Assembly (NCBI RefSeq): GCF_022968825.1
Contig: NZ_JALHKS010000001.1
Coordinates: forward strand, 310,001-374,000
Direction of reading: 5' to 3'
Source of the DNA: Chryseobacterium salipaludis
GTDB lineage: Bacteria; Bacteroidota; Bacteroidia; Flavobacteriales; Weeksellaceae
DNA: 64,000 nucleotides
Made by a program: the position numbers and the translations under genes. A model generated the notes under the pieces. The model did not search any database and had not been told where the DNA came from. It saw nothing but the letters and a program-made list of their open reading frames with translations. This document shows positions 15,756-25,824 of the stretch, piece after piece. The stretch's first letter is position 1. Every line of letters starts with the position of its first letter.

Positions 15756-18137
15756 TTAAAATTTATAGTGTAAGGTAAGTATTGCGTTTCTGCCCGTATC
15801 GTAGGAAAAATAACGAAGGCGGTTTAAGTAGTCTTTGTATTTCGTGTTAAAAACATTGTGAACATTCAGCATCACAGAAAAGTTTTTTGCAATATCCGCT
15901 CCTGCCTGTACAGACCATAAAGTATAAGCCGGCGGCGGTGTTGACAGATCAAGTGTTTTCTCGGCTTGCTCCCCATTCTCAAAAACAGTAACGGTCGGAT
16001 TGTACACCGGAAAGCGGTCTTGCCCTAAGACGGTTTGCTGCTGAACTTTTATAAATAAATTATTCAGCTGTTCATTTTTAAATTCCAGGCTGTTATTAAA
16101 ATTGGTGGGCAACATTAATATCAGTGGCTGGTCGTTGCTCAGATCCTGACCGTATAAGTAAGAAAAGGCTCCCTGATACTTTAGCTGCGGCGTTATCTCG
16201 AGCGACAAGTCTGCATCCAGTCCGTACATCTTGGCTTCTACCTGTTGATACGCCCACACCGGAAATACACCGCGAATGGTATTCTGAATATCCACCGGCA
16301 CTTCCGTTATGAAATTATGGGTCCGGAATACATAAGGATTGAAACTTAACCGCGCACCTTCCAGCACATTGATTTTGGCATCGATATTAAGATTAAGCTG
16401 GTGTCCGTCTTCCTTCTTTAGGGAAAGATCACCGCGCTCGATCACTGCTGCCGAATGGTGCAAACCGTCTGCAAACAATTCCGCGACATTAGGCGTTCGC
16501 CCCACGTGGGCATAGTTTAATTTAATATCCAGTTCCGGAACTGGCTGATAATCGATTCCAGCATTAAAAGAAACATGATTAAAAGTAAGTTCCGGCTGCG
16601 TGAACACGCGGTTTCCTTCCGTACGACGGTAAAACGCCGGGAAACGTTCGGCATATTGCCGCTCCCAGTCACTCAGGTCATACCATTTATTCACCTGATA
16701 CTTTGTATAATCATACCGGGCACCGGCTTCTGCGGTAATTTTCGGCAAAATTTTATATTTACCAATAGCATAGGCCCCGCCACCGTATTGTTCGTAGTTC
16801 GGAACCAACCTGCGCGCCATGGTTTCGGGCGTAGAGTAATTGTATTGATATTTAAAATCCAGACCGGTTTCCAGGCTCCATTTTGCCCTCTCGATCAAAT
16901 CATTCAACCGCAGCTGATTAGTAAAAAGTTCCAGATCCAGCGAAGGCAATTGAGCCAGCTCACCACGGCGGATGTCGTATTCCTTGCGGTGGTTATACTG
17001 AAAACTGTAATCCAAGGAAACCTTTCCTAATTTCTCCAGACGGCGGAAGGCAGAAATCTTGGCAATATGATGCTGCACTTCCTGCTTCGGGTTCTGAATT
17101 TTATAAGAAAAATGACCGGTGTACAGAGGAATATCAGAAGTCAGGGCTTTATAAAAATCTTCGAGATTTCCCAGGTCGGAGCCGCGGTAGATGCCGGTTT
17201 CCTGCGCCGTCAGTGTATAATCAAATGAAATTCCCTGCAGGAAAGAATTGTTCTGTACCGTGAAGGCAAGCGACTGTTGTTCCGCGCCGGTATTCATTAA
17301 GTAATAATCAGGCGTTTTCAGGTCTCCTGTTTTGCGGTAGCCCCCGGCCGTTTTCACTGCCCAACCGTTTTCCCAGGTTTTCAGTACATCCAGCGCCAGC
17401 GCACCGCCGCGACCATTAGAAATCCCCGAAAATTTCGCATTTCCCTGCAGTGTGTCGCGCTTCTTGAACACAGACGGCTCCAGCACCACCACACCGCCTA
17501 CCGCATCACTGCCGTATTTCAGTGCAGAGGCTCCTTTAATGACATCAAGATGGTCATAATGATTGATGTCCACATTCGGCGCATGTTCCACGCCCCACTC
17601 CTGCTCGGCCAGCTTCACACCATTGCTGATGATCGGCACACGACTTCCATACAGTCCATGAATTATCGGTTTGGAAATCTGGTTACCGGTTTTCAGTGCG
17701 CCCACACCGGATAAGGAACTTAGCGCGTTTCCGAGATTCTCGGTTGTATTGCGTTCAATCTCCTGCCGGTCAAGTGTTTTAACGATCAATGAATTGGCAT
17801 TTTTGTGCGGGATGTGCAGCGTAATGGTTTCGATCTCTTCCACATGATGTTCCATCTGGATCGTTATTTCCAGATCCGCATGAACGTTCAGTGTTTCCAG
17901 GTAGGGTTCGCAGGAAGGGTGCGTTGCCTGCAGGTTGTGAGCGCCGACAGGAATTTTTTTAAAGGTGAAGGAGCCGGAATTGTCGCTTTGGGTTTGTTTG
18001 CCGGCCAGCGAAATGCGTGCTTCTTTGAGTGGAATTTTATCGTGATAGTCCAGGATTTTTCCGCGGACGGTAAAAGTTTGTTGCGCCTGCATCCATAAAC
18101 CACAAAGCAGCGCCGTGAAACTAAATATAAATTTCAT
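15756..18137 (-). CDS. TonB-dependent outer-membrane receptor, possibly for metal
   Basis: 793 residues. Signal peptide at 1-18 (ending LWMQA), a carboxypeptidase-like regulatory domain (~22-95: FTVRGKILDYHDKIPLKEA), a plug with NALSSLSGVGALKTG, IHGLYGSRVPIISNG and VIKGASALKYGSDAVGG, then a ~570-residue barrel ending LTLHYKF with a terminal aromatic residue. The plug wording (IHGLYGSRV, EWGVEHAPNVDINHYDH) is reminiscent of ZnuD-like receptors, and the preceding small His/Cys protein points the same way. The substrate is inferred to be a metal such as Zn or Cu, not shown. Confidence 0.88.
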   Translation of the reverse strand: MKFIFSFTALLCGLWMQAQQTFTVRGKILDYHDKIPLKEARISLAGKQTQSDNSGSFTFKKIPVGAHNLQATHPSCEPYLETLNVHADLEITIQMEHHVEEIETITLHIPHKNANSLIVKTLDRQEIERNTTENLGNALSSLSGVGALKTGNQISKPIIHGLYGSRVPIISNGVKLAEQEWGVEHAPNVDINHYDHLDVIKGASALKYGSDAVGGVVVLEPSVFKKRDTLQGNAKFSGISNGRGGALALDVLKTWENGWAVKTAGGYRKTGDLKTPDYYLMNTGAEQQSLAFTVQNNSFLQGISFDYTLTAQETGIYRGSDLGNLEDFYKALTSDIPLYTGHFSYKIQNPKQEVQHHIAKISAFRRLEKLGKVSLDYSFQYNHRKEYDIRRGELAQLPSLDLELFTNQLRLNDLIERAKWSLETGLDFKYQYNYSTPETMARRLVPNYEQYGGGAYAIGKYKILPKITAEAGARYDYTKYQVNKWYDLSDWERQYAERFPAFYRRTEGNRVFTQPELTFNHVSFNAGIDYQPVPELDIKLNYAHVGRTPNVAELFADGLHHSAAVIERGDLSLKKEDGHQLNLNIDAKINVLEGARLSFNPYVFRTHNFITEVPVDIQNTIRGVFPVWAYQQVEAKMYGLDADLSLEITPQLKYQGAFSYLYGQDLSNDQPLILMLPTNFNNSLEFKNEQLNNLFIKVQQQTVLGQDRFPVYNPTVTVFENGEQAEKTLDLSTPPPAYTLWSVQAGADIAKNFSVMLNVHNVFNTKYKDYLNRLRYFSYDTGRNAILTLHYKF

Positions 18138-18211
18138 TTAATAATTTTTAAACAGTAAAAAGGTGAAACAGGACAAAGCTCAATGTACAAGCCGTCCTTT
18201 CAACGAAAAAA

Positions 18212-18565
18212 TTAAATGAAATATGCCGGTGGCCCGCGCGCCGGATAGGGGTGCTGCGAAACGGCAGCCCAGAAACTGGATTGTAAACTAAAATCCTGCG
18301 CAAAGGAAACAGATGTAAAGATTTCGAAAGGCGCGCCAAAGCTTGGAATGAATTTCGCGTCGTGCAGCAGGTGGCAGGACAAACAATCCGAGTACGCAAA
18401 ATCAGTAGTAGTTTTGTACTTCTTTTCCGTACCGCGGAGCTGCAAATCTTTCAGCACCGCACCACTGCCGTGCTCATGGAAATTTTGCGAGAAAAGGGCC
18501 ACGAAAAGATACAGCGCTGCAAACAGCATCGCCGAGTATTTCCTGTAATCCTTTTTTACGCACAT
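18212..18565 (-). CDS. Small DUF2946-like His/Cys membrane protein
   Basis: 117 residues from the ATG at 18565 (MCVKKDYRKYSAMLFAALY); only a TTG lies upstream. One hydrophobic segment (~11-27) is followed by the putative metal-binding patches NFHEHGSG and CLSCHLLHD and by a tail ending QHPYPARGPPAYFI. The RGPP ending is characteristic of DUF2946-type small proteins that sit beside TonB receptors for copper and related metals; the assignment is by resemblance. It is separated from the receptor gene by 74 bp without a terminator, so probably the same operon. Confidence 0.65.
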   Translation of the reverse strand: MCVKKDYRKYSAMLFAALYLFVALFSQNFHEHGSGAVLKDLQLRGTEKKYKTTTDFAYSDCLSCHLLHDAKFIPSFGAPFEIFTSVSFAQDFSLQSSFWAAVSQHPYPARGPPAYFI

Positions 18566-18569
18566 GCCG

Positions 18570-18585
18570 CAAAAATACAAAATTA
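18570..18585 (-). promoter_or_regulatory. Two adjacent -7 elements before the DUF2946-like gene
   Basis: On the minus strand TAATTTTG (18585-18578) is followed directly by TATTTTTG (18577-18570). The second ends 4 nt before the ATG and would give a leaderless mRNA; the first gives a leader of a few nucleotides. Confidence 0.55.
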
Positions 18586-18721
18586 TACCAACCTTGGCCC
18601 AGAAAAATCTAGACCCGATCTCTTATGGTATTTTGTCTGAAAATAAACGAAACAAAGATGGCTGGCGAGCGCAGGGTTTTATTGACCGATATTTCGTAAA
18701 TTCGCACTGAATTTTTTTTCT

Positions 18722-20739
<2,018 letters not shown>

Positions 20740-20756
20740 ACAAGAAACATATAAGA

Positions 20757-20785
20757 ATAAACCTTCCGCTTCCGTGGGAGGTTTT
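20757..20785 (+). terminator. Terminator after gapA
   Basis: Stem AAACCTTCCGC / GTGGGAGGTTT with two G-U pairs, a short loop and a run of six T. Confidence 0.8.
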
Positions 20786-20791
20786 TTATTT

Positions 20792-20909
20792 GGGCAATCC
20801 CCTCGCCTGCGCGGGTGCCGACGCGCGGGTCGGGCTTTACACTACAATTCCTCCCGTCCTCCTGCCGTCGGCCGGTCCGGGATTTCCGCTGCAATCCCTA
20901 TTGCAGGGA
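20792..20909. repeat. GC-rich intergenic element, probable dispersed repeat
   Basis: A ~118-bp block, strikingly GC-rich compared with every other intergenic stretch here. It contains GCGGGTGCCGACGCGCGGG, a central segment GGGCTTTACACTACAATTC, and a 3' end GGGATTTCCGCTGCAATCCC whose last part folds into a 7-bp hairpin (CTGCAAT at 20889-20895 / ATTGCAG at 20900-20906). The bounded layout recalls non-coding repeats I associate with flavobacterial intergenic DNA; copy number cannot be tested in one window. Confidence 0.45.
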
Positions 20910-20958
20910 AGTTTTTACCTTGCTGCAACGGCTCAAAAATTGCAGCCATCAACCCCGT

Positions 20959-22140
20959 ATGATCACTCCGAAATTTCAGCATTCACCGCACTTTCAGCAA
21001 TTCTGGCAACAGGGAAACGGCCAGGAGCTTCTGGTTCAGGCACAGGTTCAGCCAAACGCGGAAATTTTCAGCCGCTATAGTCCGCTCTATCACTCGGTAG
21101 ATGAATTGGGCGATGAGGTGGTCCGGCAAACCTATCACCGGATGCCTTTCAAAGAAGCCGAAAAACTCATCAGCAGCGCCCTTCAGAACCCGACCGCTGA
21201 AACTCCTGAGGCACTCACCACCATGCTGCAACAGATGCGCGCATTACCACAGTGGTATCAGCCGGAGCTGGCCAAAGCAGGCGCCCGGCTGTGCATGCGC
21301 GCCGGTACAAATGCGCTCATCATTCTGCGCGACTTTTCACTGATGGGTGGCTATGATTTTGCAAACCTTGCCAAACCGCTTGTCATGACCGGTGCCCTGA
21401 AAAAGGGAGCGGTCAAGCGTTTGAAAGACACCCTTGAATTCTGGGTTCATGTCACCCGCGAGGACGCACAGCAGAATCCCCGCACATTTGAACTGCTGGT
21501 CCGCACCCGGCTGATGCATTCCTACGCGCGGCTGGAAATCCGCAAGCGCCTGCCCGACTGGAATTACGAAGCCTGGGGTGAACCGATTAACCTTTGGGAT
21601 ATGATTGCTACCTACACCGGTTTTTCTCTCGTATTTATGCAGGGTCTGAAAAAGCTTGGGCTGCACATCTCCGCAACCGAAGAAAAAGGATTATTTCATT
21701 TGTGGAAACACATCGGCTATCAGCTGGGAATACCGGCAGCGTTTATTCCGGAAGACCGGCAAACAGCTACACAGCAGTTCTACTGGTGGGCCACCTTGCA
21801 GGACCACGCCGATGCCGATGCCGCGCAACTGGCCCGCGCGCTCCTTGATGAGAATATGGAAAACACCATTTACAAATACCGGTTTCAGCGCAGCATGCTC
21901 CGAAACCTGCACCAGAGCATGAACTGGTTTTTACTGGACCCGGAAGTTAACAGGCGCCTGGAAATTCCAAAACCTGCTGCTCCTTTTCGCGTTTTTCCGC
22001 GACTGATAAAAGCGGCAAACCGCGTGAGTCAGAAAGTATATGCTTTGGATAATCCTGTGAAATATGAAAAACTGGTACAGATCGGAAATGAGCAGCAAAT
22101 GAAAGTGCTGGCTGATTATCTGGAACACACACCGGCTTAG
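20959..22140 (+). CDS. Oxygenase MpaB family protein (DUF2236)
   Basis: 393 residues from the ATG at 20959 (MITPKFQHSPHFQQFWQQG); upstream in-frame codons run through the GC-rich element and are not credible. The central domain has the DUF2236/MpaB pattern: a helical region with FWVHVTREDAQQNP, RLMHSYARLEIRKRL with the His proposed to bind haem, and TYTGFSLVFMQGLKKLG. MpaB (mycophenolic acid pathway) is a haem oxygenase; bacterial members are mostly uncharacterised. It lies downstream of the gapA terminator and converges with DUF4230, overlapping its stop codon by 3 bp. Confidence 0.8.
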   Translation: MITPKFQHSPHFQQFWQQGNGQELLVQAQVQPNAEIFSRYSPLYHSVDELGDEVVRQTYHRMPFKEAEKLISSALQNPTAETPEALTTMLQQMRALPQWYQPELAKAGARLCMRAGTNALIILRDFSLMGGYDFANLAKPLVMTGALKKGAVKRLKDTLEFWVHVTREDAQQNPRTFELLVRTRLMHSYARLEIRKRLPDWNYEAWGEPINLWDMIATYTGFSLVFMQGLKKLGLHISATEEKGLFHLWKHIGYQLGIPAAFIPEDRQTATQQFYWWATLQDHADADAAQLARALLDENMENTIYKYRFQRSMLRNLHQSMNWFLLDPEVNRRLEIPKPAAPFRVFPRLIKAANRVSQKVYALDNPVKYEKLVQIGNEQQMKVLADYLEHTPA

Positions 22141-22868
22141 GATTCAGCAGGACTTGTCGGCGGCAGCGCCTGCGGCGCTGCCGCCGACGATATCAATTCA
22201 GGATTCTGCAAAGAAAGTCCTTTCGCCGACAGAAGCTCCGTCAGCAAAGTACGCATCTGCTCCGCCGCAACCATGGGTAGCCGTGACTGTTTGGCTGCCT
22301 CAATTACCTGCTTTTTGCCGTTATTCTGAATATTCGAAAGATCTTCGCGGCTGAACAGGTTGAAAAACTGTTCTTCGATATTATAGTATTTATAATCGGT
22401 TTCGGTGGAAAGAATTTCCGGCGGCGGAAAATGAATCAACCTGACATGTTGCTGTTCGGAATCCAGTTCCCATTTCAGCTTTTCAAAGTCATAACCAATC
22501 AAAACTTTAGCTTCCACGATCACCAGTGCTTTCTTTTTGGAAGGAATAAACTTCAGCAGTTTCGTGGTGTCTTCGTAATTATAAATTGCGCTGAACTGGC
22601 CTTCTGCCGTAACAACTTTAAAAACTTTTCGTAAGCTTTCCGCCAGCGTGTGCGATTCCACGCGAACCGCAGGTGCCTCCGGTTTCATGTTGCGCACGAT
22701 TAAATACACAATCACACCGCCGAGCACCAGGCCCACGACCAGCATTCCGAAAATGAGCATCGGGCTCAACGCGCCGGGTGCAGATGGTTTAAACAACAGC
22801 CCCACGATCAGTAAAATGATAAATGCTGCGAAAACAATCAGAAACAGTTTGCCTTTAGATAATTTCAT
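22137..22868 (-). CDS. DUF4230 domain membrane-anchored protein
   Basis: 243 residues. Two hydrophobic segments (~7-26 and ~36-59) precede the DUF4230 domain (~70-215: FSAIYNYEDTTKLL, KKALVIVEAKVLIGYDF, FPPPEILSTETDYKYYNI). The function of the family is unknown. The C-terminal ~17 residues are a low-complexity Ala/Pro tail encoded by a 15-bp perfect palindrome (22156-22188) and look like a late addition. The gene overlaps the converging MpaB gene by 3 bp and is the last of a minus-strand series. Confidence 0.85.
   Translation of the reverse strand: MKLSKGKLFLIVFAAFIILLIVGLLFKPSAPGALSPMLIFGMLVVGLVLGGVIVYLIVRNMKPEAPAVRVESHTLAESLRKVFKVVTAEGQFSAIYNYEDTTKLLKFIPSKKKALVIVEAKVLIGYDFEKLKWELDSEQQHVRLIHFPPPEILSTETDYKYYNIEEQFFNLFSREDLSNIQNNGKKQVIEAAKQSRLPMVAAEQMRTLLTELLSAKGLSLQNPELISSAAAPQALPPTSPAES
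22156..22188. repeat. 15-bp perfect palindrome with 3-nt loop inside the DUF4230 3' end
   Basis: Arms GTCGGCGGCAGCGCC (22156-22170) and GGCGCTGCCGCCGAC (22174-22188), loop TGC. In the DUF4230 frame it encodes most of the Ala/Pro tail. It lies 16 bp past the MpaB stop and could end plus-strand transcripts, but no T run follows. Confidence 0.85.
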
Positions 22869-22923
22869 AAACCGAATTTAAGTAAAAATCCAAAAGCGCC
22901 AAATCCTGTACCGAAGCAAACTC

Positions 22924-23466
22924 CTACTTTTTCATGGAAGCTTTCGGTGGAAGAATAAGTTCTTCAAACCGTCCTTTCGCTTCGAGTTTTTTGTAAAAGA
23001 AATTGCGCGCCATCGTTCTCAACATTAAATCTTTATCAAACAAAGTCCAGAACGAATCTCCGTGCACCGTTTTGGCCGGCCGCACCACGTGGAAACTGGT
23101 TTCCCAGGCATCGGGATTGTGATAAAATTCAATAATGCCGCAATACGGCGGAATTTCGTCTGCTTCCACCATTCCCTGCGGAATCAGGAAACTAAAACTA
23201 TTACACGGATAGTCACCACATGCGATCTTGTCGTGTTTCAAAAATTTCTGGCCGGTCTGGTGGTGCTCATATTTCTTTTTGAAATCATTTTTAAAATCAG
23301 CACGCGACAGTTTAATTTCAATTTCGTGGCTGCATCCGTCTTCGCCAATAACGAGAATATCTGCTTCCCAATCAGAATGGAAATGATTGGTCAGAACGAC
23401 ATCTTTCTCGAAATCGCAAAAGGTGCAAATATAGTTGTAGGTAAGTTCCTCTACTTTTAACATCAT
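22924..23466 (-). CDS. MmcB-like PD-(D/E)xK nuclease-fold protein
   Basis: 180 residues. The motif D36-x13-E50-x-K52 in WEADILVIGEDG ... HEIEIKLSRADF is the PD-(D/E)xK core and resembles MmcB-type proteins linked to mutagenesis or repair in other phyla. The HHQTGQKFLKHDK region and a segment with several Cys (IACGDYPCNS) follow. No DNA-binding domain or restriction partner is visible, so the role is open. It begins 9 bp after the LuxE-like stop (same operon). ATGs at 23466 and 23463 are both possible. Confidence 0.6.
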   Translation of the reverse strand: MMLKVEELTYNYICTFCDFEKDVVLTNHFHSDWEADILVIGEDGCSHEIEIKLSRADFKNDFKKKYEHHQTGQKFLKHDKIACGDYPCNSFSFLIPQGMVEADEIPPYCGIIEFYHNPDAWETSFHVVRPAKTVHGDSFWTLFDKDLMLRTMARNFFYKKLEAKGRFEELILPPKASMKK

Positions 23467-23475
23467 AATAAATTC

Positions 23476-24468
23476 TCAGGAAACCAGCAGGCTGCACCCG
23501 CGGATATCGGAATGATCAATTCGTCCCATCACCTGAAACTCCTGCTGCAAGCCGCTGCCGCCCGTAATTTTACCTAAATCCTGTGTCGCAATAAAACTGC
23601 AGGAATGGCGGTTGGCCAGATCGATAATATTCACCGCACCGTTTCGTCCGGCGGGCATATAGGAAAAAGGGTCTTCGGTATTCCGGATCAGAATACGCAT
23701 CCAGGGCGGGCACTGATACACATTCCCTCCCAAAGAATACGCCTGCGACAAAAGTTCTGTCATCGAATATTCCGAGAAAATCCGTTCCGTACCTAAACCT
23801 TTCTGCAACATACTGAGCAACTCATCTTTGGTCATTTCTTCCTTGCGGCCTTTCATTCCGCCGGTTTCGATGACCGTCAGTTCCGGGTTGTACGGCAACT
23901 CTGCCGGCAGCGCTTCCATAAAATCCAATAGCGCAAAGGAAACACCAAATAAAATCACTCTTTTCTTTTCTGCCGCCAGCTGATTCAGTATCTCGAACAG
24001 GTCCGCATGGTTGTATAAATAATAACCATTTTCGGGTTTGCCGGAGATATTCATCAGGTGATTCACCATATAAATCAATGATGAATGCTGCTTTTCCAGA
24101 TAACTCGGCAACAGCCCTAAAAAAATATAGTCGGACGGTTTGCCTAAAAACCGGGAAAAGCTCTGCACAATGCTTTCCTCATACAAAGCCGGCTCTGCAA
24201 TATAGTGTTTGGACAAATTCTGTTGTGTGGTGCCTGAACTTTGAAAGTACAGATCCGAAGTGAAAGACCCGTCCGTAATCTGATGTTTTTTAAACATTTC
24301 AATCGGGAGAAACGGAATCTCTTCCACTTGGTTAATACCTGCCGGATCTATCTGTAAATAATCCACAAATTTACGGTAAACACCAACGTTTTTATATTGA
24401 TATTCAAAGGTTTCCAGACAATGCGCACGGAAATCTGCGTCGGTTATAATTTTAAAAAAAGAATGCAT
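23476..24468 (-). CDS. LuxE/PaaK-like acyl-protein synthetase
   Basis: 330 residues. Adenylate-forming motifs: YFQSSGTTQQNLSKHY (~74-89), IFSEYSMTELLSQAYS, TQDLGKI, and the terminal VMGRIDHSDIRGCSLLV, as in LuxE acyl-protein synthetases. LuxE activates a fatty acid and transfers it to a Cys within the enzyme for reduction by LuxC; no LuxC-type reductase is present here. Bacteroidota carry such genes beside lipid or envelope genes, and the substrate is unknown. Co-transcribed with the MmcB-like gene. Confidence 0.8.
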   Translation of the reverse strand: MHSFFKIITDADFRAHCLETFEYQYKNVGVYRKFVDYLQIDPAGINQVEEIPFLPIEMFKKHQITDGSFTSDLYFQSSGTTQQNLSKHYIAEPALYEESIVQSFSRFLGKPSDYIFLGLLPSYLEKQHSSLIYMVNHLMNISGKPENGYYLYNHADLFEILNQLAAEKKRVILFGVSFALLDFMEALPAELPYNPELTVIETGGMKGRKEEMTKDELLSMLQKGLGTERIFSEYSMTELLSQAYSLGGNVYQCPPWMRILIRNTEDPFSYMPAGRNGAVNIIDLANRHSCSFIATQDLGKITGGSGLQQEFQVMGRIDHSDIRGCSLLVS

Positions 24469-24535
24469 GCAATAGGTCCTGCAAAGTTCCTAAAACCAAG
24501 GCAGATATCAAAACATTTAGATAAACTATGCCTTT

Positions 24536-24928
24536 TTAATTTCCTCTATAGGTAGAATACCCGTAGGGCGATACCGTGATCGGTAGGTGGTAATGCGCCT
24601 CATCAGCTATTTTGAAGATAACTTCGATATAGGGATAAAAACTGTCTGTCTTCTGCTGCTGGAAATAAGGCTGTGTGAAAAACGTCAGTTTATAAATCCC
24701 GGCATTATCCGCAGTGGAAGGAAGGAAATCGCCTACGCGGCCGTTTTTATCAGTTGCGCGACGATCCACTACCGCCCAGGTTTTGGAAGTTTCATTCATT
24801 TTTTCGAGCTGAATCTGTACACCGGGTGCCGGCTGACCTTTACCAATATCGAGAATATGGCTGGAAAGCTGGCAGGAAGTTTTTTGCGCGGACGGTAAAA
24901 GAACAAAACAAACAAAGAAGAATGTCAA
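24536..24928 (-). CDS. 5-Hydroxyisourate hydrolase (transthyretin-like), start region disrupted
   Basis: The conserved part is complete: LSSHILDIGKGQPAPGVQ at the N-terminus of the domain and the C-terminal hallmark SPYGYSTYRGN. The enzyme hydrolyses 5-hydroxyisourate in urate breakdown. No ATG exists in the open frame; only a TTG at 24928 is available. An ATG at 24939, preceded by an AGAAGGA ribosome-binding site (24958-24952), reads MKNY-stop, but one extra A in its A-run would give MKKLLTFFFVCFVLLPSAQ, a normal signal peptide. This suggests a 1-nt deletion, slippage or a sequencing error. No other urate-pathway gene is nearby. Confidence 0.75.
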   Translation of the reverse strand: MTFFFVCFVLLPSAQKTSCQLSSHILDIGKGQPAPGVQIQLEKMNETSKTWAVVDRRATDKNGRVGDFLPSTADNAGIYKLTFFTQPYFQQQKTDSFYPYIEVIFKIADEAHYHLPITVSPYGYSTYRGN

Positions 24929-25014
24929 TAATTTTTCATGATATTTTTTTGTCCTTCTGTATCACGTCAAATGCTATAAGATTTCAAATCCGATAGAAAA
25001 CATCTATTCAGATT

Positions 25015-25779
25015 TTAGCCTCGGTATTCCTTTAATTCAAAATTATGCTGAAAGACGCCATAAGTAAAGTATCCAATCCAGTCGCCCAGGTTGATATACT
25101 GTGCCGCTCCTTCATTCAGATCCAACACCATCGGCAAATGGCGGTGACCGAAAACGAAATAATCGATTTGTTCGTTTTTGAGTTTTTCCTTCGCATATAA
25201 TATCAAAAACTCTTTGTCTTCACCAAGGAATGCTTTATCCTCTTCGCCGGAGATGAGTTTATTTTTAGTGGAAAAATACACTGCCAGGCGCATTGCCAAA
25301 TCAGGATGAAACCACCGGAATAACCACTGCGCCACCGGATTGGTAAAAAGTTTCTTCATCCGTTTATAACCTTTGTCGCCGGGACCCAGACCGTCGCCGT
25401 GTGCCAGTAAGAAGTTCTTGCCGTTAATAATGAAATATTGTTTTTCAAAATAAACTTTGCAACCGATTTCTGTTTCAAAGTAGTCTTTCATCCACAAGTC
25501 GTGATTGCCAACAAAAAGGTACAGCTCCACTCCACGATCTTTCAATTCCGCAAGCTTGCCCAACACCCGCACATAGCCGCGGGGAATTACATATTTCCAC
25601 TCGTGCCAGAAATCAAACAGGTCGCCCATGAGAAAGAGAACCTGGGCATCGTCTTTAATCTCATCCAGCCAGCGCACAAACTTTTCTTCGCGTGGCCGGC
25701 TTTTTTCCGGTGTCGGCGCTCCGAAATGCTGATCACTGGCGAAATATACTTTCTTTCCGGGCTGCAGGTCAATCGTCAT
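25015..25779 (-). CDS. lpxH: UDP-2,3-diacylglucosamine diphosphatase-like metallophosphatase
   Basis: 254 residues from the ATG at 25779 (MTIDLQPGKKVYFASDQH); only a TTG lies upstream. Calcineurin-like phosphoesterase motifs are complete: ASDQHFG, MGDLFDFWHEW, VGNHDLW, AHGDGLGPGD, FGHRHLP. The GDLFDFW and NHDLWM wording is that of the LpxH branch, which cleaves UDP-2,3-diacylglucosamine to lipid X in lipid A synthesis at the inner-membrane face. It lies 45 bp downstream of queD on the same strand. Confidence 0.87.
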   Translation of the reverse strand: MTIDLQPGKKVYFASDQHFGAPTPEKSRPREEKFVRWLDEIKDDAQVLFLMGDLFDFWHEWKYVIPRGYVRVLGKLAELKDRGVELYLFVGNHDLWMKDYFETEIGCKVYFEKQYFIINGKNFLLAHGDGLGPGDKGYKRMKKLFTNPVAQWLFRWFHPDLAMRLAVYFSTKNKLISGEEDKAFLGEDKEFLILYAKEKLKNEQIDYFVFGHRHLPMVLDLNEGAAQYINLGDWIGYFTYGVFQHNFELKEYRG

Positions 25780-25824
25780 CAAAGGAATTTTATAGCACAA
25801 AGCGGCTGATAAGAAATTAAATAT

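Noticed and set aside
18570-18580. TTG start for the DUF2946-like gene
   Set aside because: It overlaps the probable -7 boxes; the ATG at 18565 is preferred.
22924-23466. MmcB-like gene considered as part of a defence or restriction system
   Set aside because: No methyltransferase, helicase, toxin or other defence partner is nearby; the coupling is to a LuxE-like gene.
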